DNA of 64,000 nucleotides. Origin: Neurospora tetraspora (lineage: Eukaryota; Ascomycota; Sordariomycetes; Sordariales; Sordariaceae). The notes below the pieces were generated by a model that was not told the DNA's origin, ran no database searches, and was given only the letters and a program-made list of their open reading frames with translations. Below are positions 22,802 through 33,623 of the stretch, in pieces; positions within the stretch are counted from its first letter, which is position 1; each line of letters opens with the position of its first letter. The translations under genes were made by a program, and so were the position numbers. The stretch lies in contig NW_026944385.1 in assembly GCF_033439725.1 (NCBI RefSeq), forward strand, positions 4,435,001 through 4,499,000. The letters run 5' to 3'.

Positions 22802-24510
22802 GATGGCTCAGGGAAGCGGTCGCCGGCTAAGGGCGAGGACTCATGGAGCAATCGAGACGTCCCAGATTTGAATTCATCGTCGCGTGGGCCATAACGGATC
22901 TTTATATGCCTTCCGCTCGTCATCGCTTGGCATGAGCCGTTCGCGACAATGCTTGGGTCGCTTCGCTCTTCGGCATAGAGTAGGGCTGAAAGATGCAGGA
23001 GGTCGACAGGATGTTTAGGTTGCTCAATTTTGTTGTCGATGATTGGATCGTGGAATAGTCGGTATTGAATCTGAATGTCATCGTTTCCCTAATCGTTCCT
23101 CTGTGGAGTTAGTAAAGGGTGCCGAGGGTGTCGGAGATGGGGGGTGCCACAATGGTGCTTACTAAGGAGCATCACGACATTCTTGGCGTTGGCGGTTGAC
23201 TCTATCCCCATTTCATACTTCATGGCGAGTTTGATGCTCAAGGCGAAAGATGGCAGAACAGCCACGGCGGCATGGAAATTATGGGCAATTGTGATGGTCG
23301 AACTGTTCCCCTCAATTGTAGACCTACGAAGCCGTGTGACCATGATGGCTCTGCTGCCTGCCGGTGGCCGCGCGACGCGTCCAATCGTGCCTTCCTCATG
23401 TGTGAATGAACTCCAAGCTGGACAACGACAAAGACACCGCAAACATGGAAAGAGTGATTGGCATTTGCGACTTCGTCGATTCAATCCAGAAAAGGTTTTG
23501 TGCGCGCGGGTTTGGAATCCAAATTTCAACCCGACCACCTCAGCTTGCGCCGGCTAGTTCGAGCACGAGTCGACGCCACAGCGAGCATCGTCGAGGAAGA
23601 GTCAACGACAGGGCATTCTGAATATCAAACCATCATCAATTAAATCTCATTTCTCGAAGGCCACGCTAAGTCGACCGTCGCCAAGTCGCCACCACCGATT
23701 CGCGTTGACACCATCGACCGTCTATCTCCTCGGCGCCCCTGCTCGAGACGCCGTCCAAAGCGTGCAGTCATACACCTGTACCACTCGGCCGGTCCTTTCC
23801 GCTTATTATCCTTTCTCATCACCATGTTGTGCTTCTCAATGTGGAGGATGGTCGGGTGTGACAGACGCCGTTGAACGCTGCAGCGATGGAGTCCAGACCC
23901 TACATCCACGACCCTTGATGTCTGTGTAAGGACCGTCTTCACACGCCGAGCGAACACACCATGTCCCACGATAGCCCAACCTCATCGCGGCCGTCGAGGA
24001 TCTCGGACGCCCGGCAACCACCAAACCCCGACCCATCACTACTAGTAGCAGTCGGCCACAACAGAAAAGACAAACAGCAAGCCCAACGTCGACTATTGCA
24101 CAGTAATTTTCGGATATTGTCGGGCCATTTGGTCACTTTTTTCTCAGACAGACTTGTCACCACTTGTCCACCTCGGACTATTATGTGTTATTTGGGGTTT
24201 TCGGTGTCATGTCTCTTCTCTGTGCATTTCACCTCGATCGTGGGGCCCCATGTCCTGAATGTCTCGCGATTGAACATGTGTTCTTCCATTCTCCGCCCTT
24301 CTGCCACCCAGCTTGATCCTTGATCTTCCTCACGGGACTCTGGCTTGGTCCAATCTACCTGGAACCGCGAATAGCCCTTTGAATCACTTGTCTGGGCACA
24401 ACATATCCGACTACATTGGACATTTAGTCCCTTGACCTTTCTTGTTATCCCTTTTTCTCCTCTTCTTGCCGTTTACACAACTGATCTGCCCAGTCCAAAA
24501 GTTCCATGTC
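22802..24510. promoter_or_regulatory. divergent intergenic region between the GMC gene and the phytochrome gene
   Basis: 1.7 kb separating a minus-strand and a plus-strand gene, so it should hold both promoters. Frames of 60-150 codons occur on both strands but overlap and lack motifs. No clear TATA box close to either ATG; the final 150 bp before 24511 are pyrimidine-rich. Confidence 0.45.
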
Positions 24511-27500
24511 ATGGACCCAATGTCACAGCCCATAGAACGAGTATTCCCCATACGGCTATCCATTCTTGAAAGTTCCCCCTTTCTTCGGAACGTATCCGGT
24601 ACGTAAGACTCCATAACGCCATGTGCCTTCACCTATATCCGTTCGAGCAAGTCTAATGCTAAAATCCCCTAACAGACACAGATAGTATTCTTTCCGTCGT
24701 TCCTGTTACCCAGCAGCTTTCCGATCAACATCTATCTCCGCCATCGCCCGATGGACCTCATTGCGAACCAGTACCTTCAACAACTGACCAGCAAGCCAAT
24801 CATCAAGGCAGTTCAGCAGCTGCATCTTCTCATAGTTCTACATGCCTACCACCGTTCAAGAAAGGCAATGGCGGAGATGACTCGCTGCTCTCCGAAACCT
24901 TCGAGTATGCTATCCTGGCCGACGGATCCCATGGTGTCATCCAGAAAACCCGCCGCGCATTTACTACTTGCGATGAGGAACCGATTCACATACCTGGCGC
25001 TATTCAGTCTTACGGCATGCTTGTTGCACTAAAACTTGTCGATGAACGAGTTGCTGGACCTTCTAGATACCTCCCCAGAATTTGCAGCGAGAACAGCAGT
25101 TTCGTCTGTCATTACCAGCCCTCCGAGCTTCTTTCCCTCGACAGCTTCTACCAGGTTATGCCCATCTTTCAGCGTCATCTGTTCGATGTCCAGCTACGTC
25201 ACATCCGTCAAGGATACGATAGCACCAAGAAGGAACAAGAACCTGTCGTCTTCGCTTTCTCGTTTTCCGATCCAGATGGTCGGCTGATTCCGTGTTGGTG
25301 TGCCGCGCACTATTTAGGGGGAGACACTGATCTGTTCATCTGCGAGTTCGAGTTGCAAGGTGCGTAATAAGGAAGCAGGAAATCATCGCATGAGACGGGC
25401 CCCTCTAATTAAAAGCCAGATTACTCGATGCATCCGTTGGCAACTCCAGCAATGTCTGATCCGGAAAACCCTATCGACACTCTCGGTAGCGACCACTTGG
25501 ATTTTGCCACAGCCTGCAGTATGCAATCCAAGGTCCAACCGGTATTCCCAAATCCAGAGCTGTTCTCCAAGGGCTTCGACCCAAGTACGTCCTCAGTTGA
25601 GGTTATTGGCATGGCTACAAAGATACAAACGCGATTTTCCGAGGCAGCAACCCTGCCTGATCTCCTTGAGACCATCGTTTCGATAGTCAAGGAGGTCACC
25701 CGCTTCCACCGTGTGATGGTCTATCAGTTCGACCGGGATTATAACGGCACCGTCGTCGCTGAGCTCATGGATCCGAAAGCAAGCAATGATGTCTACAGGG
25801 GATTGCACTTTCCCGCAAGTGACATACCGCCGCAGGCCCGGAAGCTTTACATGATCAACAAGGTTCGCGTATTGTTTGACAGGAGCCAGAGAACATCGAG
25901 GCTCATTGGCAGAGATGTCAGTGACATGGAGGTTCCACTCGATTTAATTCATGCTTACCTACGCGCAATTTCACCTGTGCACCTCAAGTATCTGTCCAAT
26001 ATGGGGGTACGGTCGTCCATGTCCATGTCTCTCGAGTCTGATGGCAAGCTTTGGGGGCTCATTGTCTGCCACTCGTACGGACCGGCTGCAACCCGAGTGC
26101 CTTTCTCGATCCGAGAGTTATCATTCTTTGTTGGATTGGCGGCGTCTACGTGCCTTCAGAAGCTGCTCAACTCAGAAAGGCTACAGGCCCATCGAATTAT
26201 TGAAACACTAAGAGGGAGGGGAAGTCCGGACGAGTGTATTACTTCTTCTTCCCACGAGCTACTGAACCTCTTCGATTGCGACTGCGGCTTTCTGGTCATC
26301 GAGGGGGAGGCCAGGACTATTGGACGGCTATCTTCCTATACCGAAGCCATAACGCTTTTGAAATACCTCTTCTTTAGGGGATCGCGCACGATACTATTTT
26401 CACACAACATCAGAGACGACTTTAAAGATCTCCACTTCCCCTCCGGGTTCAAAGCCATCGCAGGCGTCCTCTACATACCTTTGTCAAGCACCACAGATGA
26501 CTGTGTGGTGTTTTACCGCAAAAACCAGGTCCGAGAAGTACATTGGGCAGGAAAGCCTTCGTTTGCGGGCAAGATAGGCAGATTGGAGCCTCGAAATAGC
26601 TTCAAGAAATGGACAGAGGTGGTTGACGGCACGAGCAAGGCCTGGTCAATAGAACACAGTACGGTTACACTCCTCCCACCGAGTATCTGCCAATTCCGCT
26701 AACACCAGTTCCCAGCCAATTTGGCAGCAATGGCTCAGCTGCTCTACGGCAGCTTCATACAAGTTTGGAGGGAGAAGGAGACAGCCATCAATGATACCCG
26801 ACTTAAGCGACTACTCTTGCACGATGCATCACACCAAGGTAGGAACCAGACATCCATGTGTTCCAGATCGCCCAGCTAACGCGTTCTTCTTCTAGTACGA
26901 AATCCTTTGAATGCCGTCATAAACTGTCTTGAGATGGCCTTGGAAAGACATCTGGATGATGGCACAAAGCAGGTCCTAACAACTTCATACACTGCGTCAA
27001 AATCTTTGATCTATGTCATTGATGATCTTCTGAGCCTGACCGGTAACATAACAGGATCCGTCCCATTGCTGGACGAACCATTCCATCTTCCACATTGCTT
27101 GGAAGAGGCGCTGTATCCCCTAAGGCGGCTTGGTCAAGAGAAGGGTATTGAAGTCATCATGATCCCATCTACAGGACCAACGCAGTACGTCCGTGGGGAT
27201 CCGACAAGTTTGCAACGAAGCATATCCATCCTTGTCGCCAACGCAATCCAGCATACTACAAATGGCCAGATCGTTGTCAAATGGCATGAGACGGTTATGA
27301 ATCCGAAGAATACCGTGATACACATTTCCATCACGGATGCTGGCCCTGGGTTCTCAGAGCGGGAGCTGGATGATATGTTTCAGGAGTTCGAGCAGGTTCC
27401 CGATGAAGATTTTGACGAGGCAAACTCGAAAACACATGCTCACCGGGGTAATGTGCTTCGCGTTGGCGTCGGATTGGTATTCATAGCTCGTTTTGTGAAG

Positions 27501-28353
27501 CAGCGGAATGGACAACTGAAAGTGAAGTCAACTAAGGGACGCGGGTCGACCTTCACCCTCGAGATTCCATTTGTGGTATCATCCCGGTGTTCATCGATAG
27601 CCTCACGTCGGGATGCATCCCCGTTGCCGGTGCTGACGATGCCTGGACCTTTGATGTTCGGAGAGGGCAGCAGCGTTCCATCCGACCGTACCTTTGGTAC
27701 CTTTAGAGACTCGAGGTCGTCTACCTTTGGTGACTCAAGGCCATCTCCCCCCATCATACGCCCGGGCTCGAGCGCCGCCGATACATCGCCGAAGGACTTC
27801 CAGACTCCGAGTCCTCATCATTACACCGTCATTGTGGCCGACGACAACATCATCAACGTGCAGATTCTAGAAAGACGTCTCACCAAGCTGGGCCATCGTG
27901 TTTTGGTCAGCCGCGATGGTCAGGAATGCTTCAACCTGTTTGCCCCCAATCGTTCCACCGTAGACTTTGTCCTCATGGACATAAACGTGAGTCTCTTTTC
28001 TGCCCCTTTTTGAGACCAAGGACTCTGACTAACCCGCCATGTGTCCTCAGATGCCAGTAGTAGACGGTTTCGCCTCCATCCGCATGATCCGAGATCACGA
28101 GTACAGCCACCCCACGCCGTCGCGCGTCGTGCAATGTTGTGGGAGGACTCCCATATTTGCAGTCTCGGGTATGCTTCGTCGCGGTCAAGAGCAGCGGTGC
28201 AAAGAAGCTGGATTCGACGGCTGGATGCCCAAGCCGGTGGACATGAAGCGGCTGGTTAGATGTCTAGCGGGAGCGTTGGACCCGGATGCGAGGAGGACAT
28301 GCATGTATGATGAGAAGAGGTTTGAGCTTGGTGGGTGGTTCACTGCTGAGTAA
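24511..28353 (+). CDS. phy-2: fungal phytochrome, hybrid sensor histidine kinase
   Basis: Six exons: 24511-24598, 24676-25359, 25420-26658, 26716-26838, 26896-27986, 28051-28353; all five introns are GT-AG and the frame closes to 1175 residues. Order: variable N-terminus, PAS with the bilin-binding Cys at about 128 (TTCDEEPIHIPGAIQSYG), GAF with the PASDIPPQAR signature (about 390), PHY with the PRxSF tongue motif (PRNSF, about 649), HisKA with SHQVRNPLNAV (His about 710), HATPase with ANAIQH and DAGPGF boxes, and a receiver with phospho-acceptor Asp in LMDINMP (about 1073) and the conserved Lys in PKPVD. Known role of the family: red/far-red light sensing with a biliverdin-type chromophore and phosphorelay. 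The adjacent GH16 gene fits my recollection of the Neurospora phy-2 locus, so phy-2 rather than phy-1 is tentative. The second ATP-box glycine motif (GVGLVF) is unusual. Confidence 0.9.
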
Positions 28354-28713
28354 GGAAATTTAACCAAAAGGATGAATGGAGGTCAATAATCAGGGTGGTT
28401 TTTGGAGTCTGGGCAGGGTCATCGTTAGAGTAATGGACAATGGTCGTCTTAGCGGCGTAGGTGCACCTGGCTTTGGGGGGTAGGTTTCGCAATGGTGGGC
28501 TACCAATCTTGACCCAAGCAGGAACTTGGGATTTTACATATCTATAAGACTTACTAACAGATATTAGACAAAATAAAAGGCATTGGCTTTCCGTTGTTGA
28601 TCGTGGGTTGAAAAATGAGGCCGCTGGCGACGTCTCTACAGCGGATCCATGGGCCCATTCTGTAGGACACTAATAAGCGCTAAATCCTTGCTGACCTACA
28701 ACAACAATCACTA
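28354..28713. other. 3' flank of the phytochrome gene
   Basis: Presumed 3' UTR and spacer before the tRNA gene; no coding frame seen. Confidence 0.5.
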
Positions 28714-28795
28714 GGCGTGGTGGCAGAGTGGTCTAATGCGCAAGACTAGAAATCTTGTTCCTTCGGGAGCGTCTGTTCGAATCAGGCCCACGTCG
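28714..28795 (+). tRNA. tRNA-Ser (anticodon AGA)
   Basis: Acceptor GGCGTGG (28714-28720) pairs with CCACGTC (28788-28794, one G-U pair), discriminator G at 28795. The anticodon stem CAAGA/TCTTG holds loop CTAGAAA, anticodon AGA. A long variable arm (TTCCTTCGGGAGC) marks a class II tRNA, and the T arm GTCTG-TTCGAAT-CAGGC pairs. No intron. Followed by a T-rich stretch (28818-28830) fitting Pol III termination. Confidence 0.93.
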
Positions 28796-31170
28796 CACGA
28801 TTGACCATCGAATCACATTTTTTTTTCATGTTTTTTCGCCTCCTGTTTTCTCATGGTTGTTATCTCATATTTCTCACTCGTGGTTTTTTCTTTTTTTTCT
28901 TTTCTTTTTCCCCCCTCTTTTCCGTGACGTCTTTCTTTCTTTGCCTCCCTTAATTGTTGTCGGGAATTCGCCTTGCCTCTTTTGTACATTATCTCCTTGT
29001 GACAATTTGAATCTGCAAAAGTAAAATGAGTAGAGGTACTAATTAATGTACTGACAGAAACTATTGCAAACGATTTTGTGCTCTTCGACAACGGAAGGCA
29101 TCCGCGGTGATCGATTGGTTCGACAACAGCTTGATGACGGCTTTGATGTAATGATAGCGACAGCGTCCACCCTTGGTTGTCACTATCGCCGCCGGCCTGG
29201 GACTTGCACATGAGTGGACAGCTTCAAGAACAGGTCATGTCGATGGGGATATGAACCGGTTGTTCGGGCAGGCTGGAGTGTGGCTAGGAGAGCTCCGGAT
29301 AGTTCATTCAGTCCGCGTCGTCCGTCAGGGCCGTATGATCAAGGGTCCGTCGTTCCAGGAGGCTCACCAAAGGCTGCGATGCGCTGCCTCTGTTGTGCAA
29401 GGCAAGAAGCTGCCCTGGCATCAAGTGTTGTACCAGCTCAACTGCCGTTGACAGGCAGAGCTTGGGTTGCTGTCATGATGCATTCGTGCCTTGATCGTAT
29501 AGTTGTACAACGACGGGAAGAAGCAATCGACAATGACAGGGCGCCGTGGACGCATAAACCCTTAAGAGTTGTCCCCTCTCGGCTGTTAGCCTGTTTCAGA
29601 TGGCCGTGGTGTGAGAGGCTTGCGCAGGTACGGATTTAGTGGATTGGAGCTCGGCGGAACTTGATTGGATGGAAAGCTTCACAAGTGGCCCGTGCATGGT
29701 TAGTGAGTGAGTGGGGACGTGACAGGACCCCTTGAGCCTATCGCTCCATTCACGATTTTGGGTTTTCTCCTTTTGCCTCTTCGCATTCAAGGTCAACATG
29801 AATGATCCATCGCGCCCTCGGCTTTTAGCGTTGGAAACAAATGAAAGAAGCTATCATGAAGCGCTCACCTCAGTCACCGCGATTAGCGTCAAGCTAGCGA
29901 GCGTCAAGACCACGGTGAATCGGTGAAGTACCTAGCGCTTCTCTTGCCGCCGACGCCATACATAGCAACACTAACACCCGGGCATGTGCCCCATGGCTCG
30001 CGCTTGTTTTAGTCCAAATTATCCAAACAACACCAGCAAATCGGTGACTGCCGAGAAGACTTGGCTGACTACCGAGCGCCCAGCGAACAAAGGAACACGC
30101 CAGCTTCACCAGCTTTTGCCGCGGGAGCGGATCTACACGTCGAGACTTTGTCCTAACGCGATGTTGCCCCGATATCAACAAGGGCCCGTCTGTTAATAGC
30201 AGGACTCATTCTCCACTCATTACAAAAAGTCCAAGTCTGGATGAATCGACCGCGAGCTCGTCACTTTTCACCCCCAGACCCCCACTGATTCCCCTGGCTG
30301 CCGGCACATCCACGCGAGCCCCGGAAAGATTCTAGACTTCTCAAACACCACTAAGCTCCAAGCCATCGACTGGACATCGGCGCCCTGTTGAATGCTACCA
30401 ATTAACCCCCGTTTTCCTTGGTGTTTCATCCTTGTTACTCTCCCAATCAATGGCTGAGCCTCGCTCTCGCCTAGGACAACCCTCGCTTCCAAATCGTCGT
30501 CGTTCACTCGTTCCTATTGTTGCCCATTCACATTCACCCACTTGGGCAATGCTCCGCTATCCGCCATCCCCCCGTCCCATCAGGTACCCACTCCTGCCAT
30601 CCCATCCGGTCAGATCAGGTACCGATGCTGCGATATCCTATTGTAGTCACCAATGGGTTCCTATTCTGGTCCATGGACTGCCATCGCGTCCTATAAGCAG
30701 GGGTCAGTCACCCAGGCAGGGGGTGACCACCTCGATGCAGAATCTATATATCTCTTCATGCTCTCCCGTCTGCTGTGCCTTGTTTTCCGCCCTCTCACAT
30801 CATCGTCAAGATATTTCGTTTCCGTTCTTTTCTAACGCATCCCATTTTGGGACTTTTCCACTCTCTCTACCTGCCCGGTCTGGTATTTGTTTCCTTTTCG
30901 AACTTGCTATTATACATTCTTTCCAACAGTGTTCCTAGTGAACCATTACCTTCTCTACACTGCTTGACGTTGTTGCAAAATTTATACAACATCACGATAC
31001 CTTCGACACTCCTTCATAGCAAGTCTATCGAATCGGATTTTTTCACTTTCACTGCTACTACTACTACACCACATCGAATCAATCGATCATACGTTCTTGT
31101 CATCACCACCTTTTCGATCAACATAACGAAACATATCTTAAATAAGGACAACCAAGAGACATCACTCAAA
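28796..31170. other. 2.4 kb spacer and GH16 promoter region, no gene seen
   Basis: Frames at 29173-29639 and 29732-30181 show no motif or splice pattern. The last 400 bp before 31171 are pyrimidine-rich, with CATCA-type leader sequence, and probably form the promoter and 5' UTR of the glucanase gene. Confidence 0.45.
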
Positions 31171-32103
31171 ATGCATTTCTCCGCCGCCACCGCCACCGCC
31201 TCCCTCTTCACCTTCTTCTCCCTCGCCTCGGCTGGTGCCGTTCCCGCCTACCCAGGCTACAAAGTCATCTGGTCCGACGAATTCACGGGTGAAGCCGGCG
31301 CTCCCCCGAGCTACTCCAAGTGGAACTACGCCCTCAAGTAAGCTCCTATCCATCCCTCAATTCTCCATCAACCATACTAACAAACCCTCAGCACCGACAC
31401 CAACAACGAACTCCAAGCCTACACCACCTCCAACCAGAACGTCCAACTCTCCGGCGGTTCCACCGTCCAATTCGTCCCCCGCAAAGACGCCACCGGCAAA
31501 TGGAGCTCGGGCCGTCTCGAATCCCAAGCAACCTTCACCCCATCCGCCAACCGCACCACCCTCGTCGAAGCCTCCATCCGCTTCGGCGACCTCGCCACCT
31601 CCCAAAAGAAGGGCCTCTGGCCCGCCTTCTGGATGCTCGGCGACGCCATCCACCACGGCACCTCCTGGCCGGCCTGCGGCGAGCTCGACATCATGGAGAC
31701 CATCAACGGTCTGTTGACGGGGTACGGGACCGCGCACTGCGGCGGCGGCGCGAACGGCGAAGCCGTGGGTGGGCCGTGTAACGAGCCCATGGGTGTTCCT
31801 CATACCGTGCTTCTGCCGGATTATGGATGGCATACTTGGAGCTTGTCGATTGATCGCACGAATGCTGGTGGGGATTGGAGGGCGGAGAAGATTAGTTGGT
31901 TGTTGGATGGGAAGGTGTATGGGACGCTTATGGGCAGCGATATCAATGATGAGGGCGTTTGGGCGACGTTGGCGAGGAGTCCGTTGTTTATTATCCTCAA
32001 TCTGGCGGTCGGTGGCGATTGGCCGGGGCAGCCGGATGCGAACACGGCGGATGGGTATGGGAATATGATGGAGGTGGAGTATGTGGCTGTTTTGGAGGCT
32101 TAG
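31171..32103 (+). CDS. secreted GH16 family glucanase (endo-beta-1,3(4)-glucanase type)
   Basis: Exon 1 31171-31337, intron 31338-31391 (54 bp, GTAAGC donor, ACTAAC branch, CAG acceptor), exon 2 31392-32103; 292 residues. Signal peptide MHFSAATATASLFTFFSLASAGA, then the GH16 start VIWSDEFTG, conserved WNYAL and NNELQAY, and the catalytic GELDIMET (E-x-D-x-x-E: nucleophile, helper Asp, acid/base). Later FIILNLAVGGDWPG is the usual GH16 C-terminal strand. Length and core are complete for the family, whose members cut beta-1,3 or mixed-linkage beta-1,3/1,4-glucan outside the cell; substrate is not decidable here. The TAG stop at 32101-32103 is followed by 50 open codons in the same frame with secreted linker-like composition, so the stop may be recent or read through. 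Confidence 0.92.
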
Positions 32104-32256
32104 AATGCTATGCAAAACGGTTTGCAGAGCTCCAACTCGACATCGGGAAATGGGACGTCGGGGAGCGGGACGTCGTGGAATGGGGGGCAGAGCTGGAACC
32201 AAACTTCTTGGAACCAGACGTCTGGTGCGGATAACACGACTGTTTTGGCATGTTGA
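32104..32256 (+). other. in-frame Ser/Thr/Asn/Gly-rich tail after the GH16 stop codon
   Basis: After TAG 32101-32103 the same frame stays open for 50 codons to TGA 32254-32256. It encodes a low-complexity stretch rich in Ser, Thr, Asn, Gly and Trp with several N-glycosylation sequons (NST, NGT, NQT twice, NTT) and a repeated SWNQT motif. Such composition is typical of C-terminal linkers of secreted fungal glycosidases and is unlikely in a 3' UTR. Inference: the ancestral protein ran through, for example with CAG (Gln) in place of TAG. Confidence 0.6.
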
Positions 32257-33188
32257 CCAGGCTCGCCATCATTGAAGAAGAAGAAAGGGGAAGGAGGAGG
32301 AAAAGGCCGGCAGAATTCGGTCCTGGCGCTTGGAGTTCTAATGCACATCACTCCTGTCCTCCCTGCTACGCAGAGACGAACAGGAAGTTGGATATCTGGT
32401 GGAAGCTTTGCTTTTTTTTTTACAACCCTTTGCACATACCTACATACAATGATACCTTTGTCAATTAACACAACTATTTACCTACCTACCTGGATATACA
32501 CGATAACAAGATCATCCTTGCCTTAACTTTCTCATGGGAAGTTCTCCTGACTTCTTGTTCTTTGTGTGGCGCGACGGTGCATTCCGTTGCTCTTTCGAGG
32601 ACGGGAGGATGTATCAGGTGTGTAGATTGTTGAATCTCCACACATTAAGTTGTTCTCGAATCTCTGCTCTTTTCACGGAGATGATCCAAATGGAGATAGA
32701 TGATCTTTGCAGGTGAGGAGACACTTTTTTCGACTTTAATATGTGCTTGCGTCTTGGGTTTAAATGCAATCCGGACTTTGTCTTCATTCGGTCGACGTGT
32801 AGACTCTTTATATATGGGATCCGAGTACGTCGAAAGGCCAAGATTCTTGGCACACATGCAGTACCTCGAAAAGCTTACATTCAACACCAAATCCCGACCG
32901 GTGAGATAAATGGAGATGATTCTAACATACGATCAACGGACGAGGACCAGAACGTGAATGCGTACATTGCTTACCAGGGCACTTGTAGCGATGCCGCGGA
33001 GAAGCTCCTAACTTGTCGATGCACCCGACAATCTAGGTCCTTTCTCGAGGAGTATATAAGAGCCCTCCAGGTCCCAACAACAAGTCGATTTGGCCATCAT
33101 CGCAATCAGCATCATTGCCTCGTCCACTCAGACTATTCTACAATCACTCAGCTCTACTGAACCAGACATAAAACCTACAAGAGCCACT
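32257..33188. other. spacer, 3' flank of GH16 and promoter of the small secreted protein gene
   Basis: Contains a TTACCTACCTACCTGG motif run (about 32480). Frames across 32700-33160 have no recognisable features. A TATATAAG box at 33053-33060 lies near the right end. Confidence 0.45.
33053..33060 (+). promoter_or_regulatory. TATA box (TATATAAG)
   Basis: TATATAAG lies 129 bp upstream of ATG 33189, preceded by CTCGAGGAG. One of the few well-formed TATA boxes in the window, consistent with a highly or conditionally expressed secreted protein. Role inferred from position. Confidence 0.5.
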
Positions 33189-33623
33189 ATGGTCGCCATC
33201 TCCCGCGCACTCCTCTTCACCATGGCCGCCAGTTTCAGTGCCCTCGTGAGCGCTGATAACTGCAAGCCAGGTCTGTTCTACTGCGGAACAGTTCTTTTGC
33301 GTAAAGGTGTGTACTCTCTCCCTTCCACCCTCTCTGCCTCTCCTCGCCCTCTCCTCGCCCTCTCTCTGCCTCTCTTAACAAACCCGAGTAACTGCATCCT
33401 CGACAAACGCCCCTACCCAAGCTGACAATGGATGCACACAGGAAACTACTACGACCAAATCGTCGCCGCCCTAAAGGCCAAAGGGCAGCCGACCGATGAT
33501 GCGCACGTTCACGACGCCTTGTTCTATTGTACCGGAGGACCTAATGGCGAGATTACCTATCAGGCGTTCTGCGGTGCTGGCCAGTGCAAGGACGGCGGAA
33601 ATGGAAACAGCGATCATTGCTGA
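33189..33623 (+). CDS. small secreted six-cysteine protein
   Basis: Exon 1 33189-33306, intron 33307-33441 (135 bp, GTGTGT donor, GCTGAC branch, ACAG acceptor), exon 2 33442-33623; 99 residues. Signal peptide MVAISRALLFTMAASFSALVSA, mature start DNCKPGLFYCG. The mature chain of about 77 residues has six cysteines (NC, YC, YC, FC, QC, HC) and ends GNGNSDHC. Size and cysteine count fit small secreted fungal proteins of the effector-like or antimicrobial type; I do not recognise a specific family. The intron falls within a Gly codon. It lies 0.9 kb beyond the glucanase gene on the same strand, with its own TATA box. The start is the only ATG that gives a clean signal peptide. Confidence 0.75.
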
